A DNA stretch of 64,000 bases, from positions 148,627-212,626 of the forward strand of contig NZ_JAQPCG010000009.1 in assembly GCF_028464145.1 (NCBI RefSeq), written 5' to 3'. The notes below the pieces were generated by a model. It saw only the letters and a program-made list of their open reading frames with translations, was not told the DNA's origin and ran no database searches. The DNA comes from Maribacter sp. PR1. Its GTDB lineage: Bacteria > Bacteroidota > Bacteroidia > Flavobacteriales > Flavobacteriaceae. The position numbers and the translations under genes were made by a program. Positions 62,217-64,000 of the stretch are shown piece by piece (the first letter of the stretch is position 1; each line of letters opens with the position of its first letter).

Positions 62217-62634
62217 CAAGATTACGTCCTATGAGCAGTCCAATAAACATGCCAAGTGACATTCCTAATGCAATGCCTTTGGACCGCTCAAGTCTAGATA
62301 AAAAAACAACTCCAAAAAGCAATCCAAAGGTCATCCCCAAAGCTATTCCAATCTTCGTGTAATACCCTTTAGTTGTTAAGGAAAAAGTATCCTTTAAATA
62401 TTTTTCAAATTGTGTAAGTGCCTTTTTATAATATTTTATATCATGAGCAATTGTAGAGTCCAGATTAAGCCTTTTCAATTCGGTCTCTATCGCCTGAATT
62501 TCAGAGGCTGATAAATCTCTATCTTCCAACCTGTTCAAAATTCTAATGAATTCTTTGTATACCTTTATTTCAGACTTTTTACTCGTCTCAGAAACTAAAC
62601 TTTGAAAATAGTCTAGTGCTTTTTTTAACGTCAT
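62182..62634 (-). CDS. hypothetical membrane protein upstream of the ECF sigma gene
   Basis: A 150-residue protein: a helical cytoplasmic N-terminal half (MTLKKALDYFQSLVSETSKK, ASEIQAIETELKRLNLD) and a C-terminal hydrophobic hairpin (IGIALGMTFGLLFGVVF, GIALGMSLGMFIGLLIG). It overlaps the sigma gene by about 35 bp. The paired glycine-rich helices suggest a small membrane sensor. The family is not recognized. Confidence 0.7.
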   Translation of the reverse strand: MTLKKALDYFQSLVSETSKKSEIKVYKEFIRILNRLEDRDLSASEIQAIETELKRLNLDSTIAHDIKYYKKALTQFEKYLKDTFSLTTKGYYTKIGIALGMTFGLLFGVVFLSRLERSKGIALGMSLGMFIGLLIGRNLDAKALSSGNMV

Positions 62635-62887
62635 AATTTTAATCTTTTCTTGGTTAGTGGCTCAAGTCAAAGATTATTACACCCCATTGAACTATTTTTT
62701 TTAAAGGATTGCACTTCATGAAAAAGATTCTTAGTTTGAATATTGGTGGTAATGTGATTGTACAAGATTGGTTGCGTGTTCCAAGTACTTTATTTAGCAA
62801 ATACAAATTGAATAGAAAATCCGTGATTTTCGTAAGCAGGCTTGAACTAGCAATTAATTTTATACGGTGTTGGCAAATCGTTATTTT

Positions 62888-63343
62888 TTAAACTCCTAGT
62901 GTTTTGGTTATTAGTACTTTGTATTTTTTAGAATCGTTATTAAATTTTCTAGTTGCCGTAATCCAAATAATTATTCCAAAAGCGATAACTAGTCCACCTA
63001 AAATATAAGTTAGAGATTGATTGTCTGTCGCTAGGAATAGCCCTAGAACAAGTCCCAATCCAAGAATTAGATGAGTAACTATTATTAATTTGATCAAAAA
63101 GTGCTGTTTGAATGAAATTTTAACTTCAGTTATATTCTCAACATTATTTTCTATGAATTCGCCATTAACAACAGTCCAATTTTGGAATGCATAATACCAA
63201 GGGTACAAAATCCTCTTACGGAAACTAAAAGTATTAGTGTTTTTGGTTTTAAATGAAAAACCTCCAATAGAGTTAAGTTTAGATGTTAGTTTTTCAATAA
63301 CTTCTTTCGGTGGTTTTTTTAATTTGAAATTCCAATTTTTCAT
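62888..63343 (-). CDS. hypothetical membrane protein
   Basis: About 151 residues starting MKNWNFKLKKPPKEVIEKLT (ATG 63343). A soluble N-terminal domain of about 75 residues (SIGGFSFKTKNTNTFSFRKR) is followed by two membrane helices (LIIVTHLILGLGLVLGLFL, YILGGLVIAFGIIIWITA). A longer start at 63403 would overlap the upstream gene. Function unknown. Confidence 0.65.
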   Translation of the reverse strand: MKNWNFKLKKPPKEVIEKLTSKLNSIGGFSFKTKNTNTFSFRKRILYPWYYAFQNWTVVNGEFIENNVENITEVKISFKQHFLIKLIIVTHLILGLGLVLGLFLATDNQSLTYILGGLVIAFGIIIWITATRKFNNDSKKYKVLITKTLGV

Positions 63344-63380
63344 ATTTCGATATTGTTTTTTTAATGTTTGCCAACGTCTG

Positions 63381-63740
63381 TTATATGCCATATCTGCATA
63401 CAACCTTATTACCTTCCTTTACCAAAATTTCAAAACGTTTATGTACTTCATTACTTGTAACGTACCCACAGTCTCCTTCAAGTACAACACCATTTTTTAA
63501 GACAAAATGATATTTATAACCACCTTCAGTTTGCTCTAATGAATAATGAATGGTGTTTTGTTCCTTAGCTTCAATTGGACCAAAGTCCAACCCTGCATTG
63601 GGAAGGGTTACTTTGGCTGCTTGAATGCTTGTATTGGATATGTTTTTAACAGTTACACTAGGCATTACATAAAAGCTGATGAAGTAAGCAGCAACAGCAA
63701 TTAAAGAAAGTACAATTGATATTTTTAATACTGCTTTCAT
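63381..63740 (-). CDS. hypothetical protein with one membrane helix
   Basis: A 119-residue protein: an N-terminal membrane anchor or signal (VLKISIVLSLIAVAAYFISF) and an extracytoplasmic beta-rich domain (VTVKNISNTSIQAAKVTLPN, GLDFGPIEAKEQNTIHYSLE, FVLKNGVVLEGDCGYV). The fold looks immunoglobulin-like. It lies 37 bp ahead of the hypothetical gene at 62888-63343. Function unknown. Confidence 0.65.
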   Translation of the reverse strand: MKAVLKISIVLSLIAVAAYFISFYVMPSVTVKNISNTSIQAAKVTLPNAGLDFGPIEAKEQNTIHYSLEQTEGGYKYHFVLKNGVVLEGDCGYVTSNEVHKRFEILVKEGNKVVCRYGI

Positions 63741-63954
63741 TTGGGTTCAAGGGGCATATATCGGCTCGAGGATATGTACGGTTTTTGTAGGGCGGGGATC
63801 GTCAAGCTCGCTTGTGAGTTCTGAGAACCCAAAAAAGCCGTAAAGGAAAAAAGCCCACTATAGTAAAGGGCTCGATACCCTGCAACAATCGTATATAGCA
63901 TCGATGAAAAAGCAGTAAGTCGAGTATCTTTAAAATGAACTAAAAATTAAAGAT
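63741..63954 (+). ncRNA. candidate IS110-type bridge RNA region
   Basis: Noncoding 214 bp immediately upstream of the IS110-like transposase start. It contains the stem-loop AGCCC (63852-63856) / GGGCT (63868-63872) and the palindrome GTTCTGAGAAC (63818-63828). In IS110-family elements the noncoding left end carries the bridge RNA. Exact ends and loops cannot be set by eye. Confidence 0.4.
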
Positions 63955-64000
63955 ATGATTACCCAAATTACTGCTGTACCGAAGTTATACATTGGTATCG
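63955..64000 (+). CDS. IS110-family transposase, N-terminal start (partial)
   Basis: Only 15 codons: MITQITAVPKLYIGI, cut at the window edge. YIGI is the first strand leading to the catalytic Asp of the IS110 DEDD (RuvC-like) transposase, normally followed by DxH or DxSK. The short length limits confidence, but the motif together with the long noncoding leader supports it. Confidence 0.5.
   Translation, partial: MITQITAVPKLYIGI

Noticed and set aside
62709..62891. 60-codon plus-strand frame between membrane-protein genes
   Set aside because: No features beyond a weak hydrophobic stretch; opposite to the surrounding genes.

Overview
The window looks like accessory chromosome of a marine-type member of the Flavobacteriia (Bacteroidota). 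Supporting signs are low G+C, Bacteroidota-type -7 promoter boxes (TAnnTTTG), a TonB-dependent receptor with a carboxypeptidase-regulatory N-terminal domain, MobC/relaxase genes of Bacteroidota type, and many AraC and HxlR regulators. No rRNA, complete tRNA or CRISPR array was seen.

Layout. About 0.2-27 kb is a mosaic of small units, each pairing a transcription regulator (TetR, Fur, HxlR, AraC, Crp) with one or a few oxidoreductases (SDR, MDR, NmrA-like, Old Yellow Enzyme, TrxR-like), alpha/beta hydrolases or NTF2-fold proteins. It holds several decayed genes with in-frame stops, frameshifts or lost 5' ends, and two paralogous remnants, so it is an actively turning-over island. From 13.7 to 18.2 kb four promoters share one near-identical module, probably the regulon of the AraC protein at 12.9 kb. 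From 27 to 44 kb come an XRE/DUF2178 pair, a Nudix-type regulator with a PQQ-type sugar dehydrogenase and a Tat-exported TIM-barrel protein, a hipBA pair with a DUF2971 gene, an HxlR/metallo-beta-lactamase-fold pair, a six-gene thiC-thiD-thiE-GNAT-GNAT-racemase operon, and a panE-like/AraC pair.

From 44.74 to 60.87 kb lies a probable integrative mobilizable island. Its left half holds a large serine recombinase, two tiny coupled ORFs, a relaxase, MobC, an oriT-like hairpin and an excisionase-like protein. Its right half is a G+C-richer catabolic cargo: acyl-CoA ligase, lipoprotein esterase, TonB-dependent receptor, pectinacetylesterase-family hydrolase, membrane alpha/beta hydrolase and an AraC regulator. 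Imperfect 190-bp direct repeats flank the cargo, and copies of a tRNA-3'-end-like sequence sit at the borders. This suggests tandem accretion: a mobilizable element followed by a cargo-bearing element that has no recombinase of its own.

The last 3 kb hold an ECF sigma factor sandwiched between two overlapping membrane-protein genes, two further small membrane proteins, and the left end of a probable IS110-family insertion sequence, including its upstream noncoding region.
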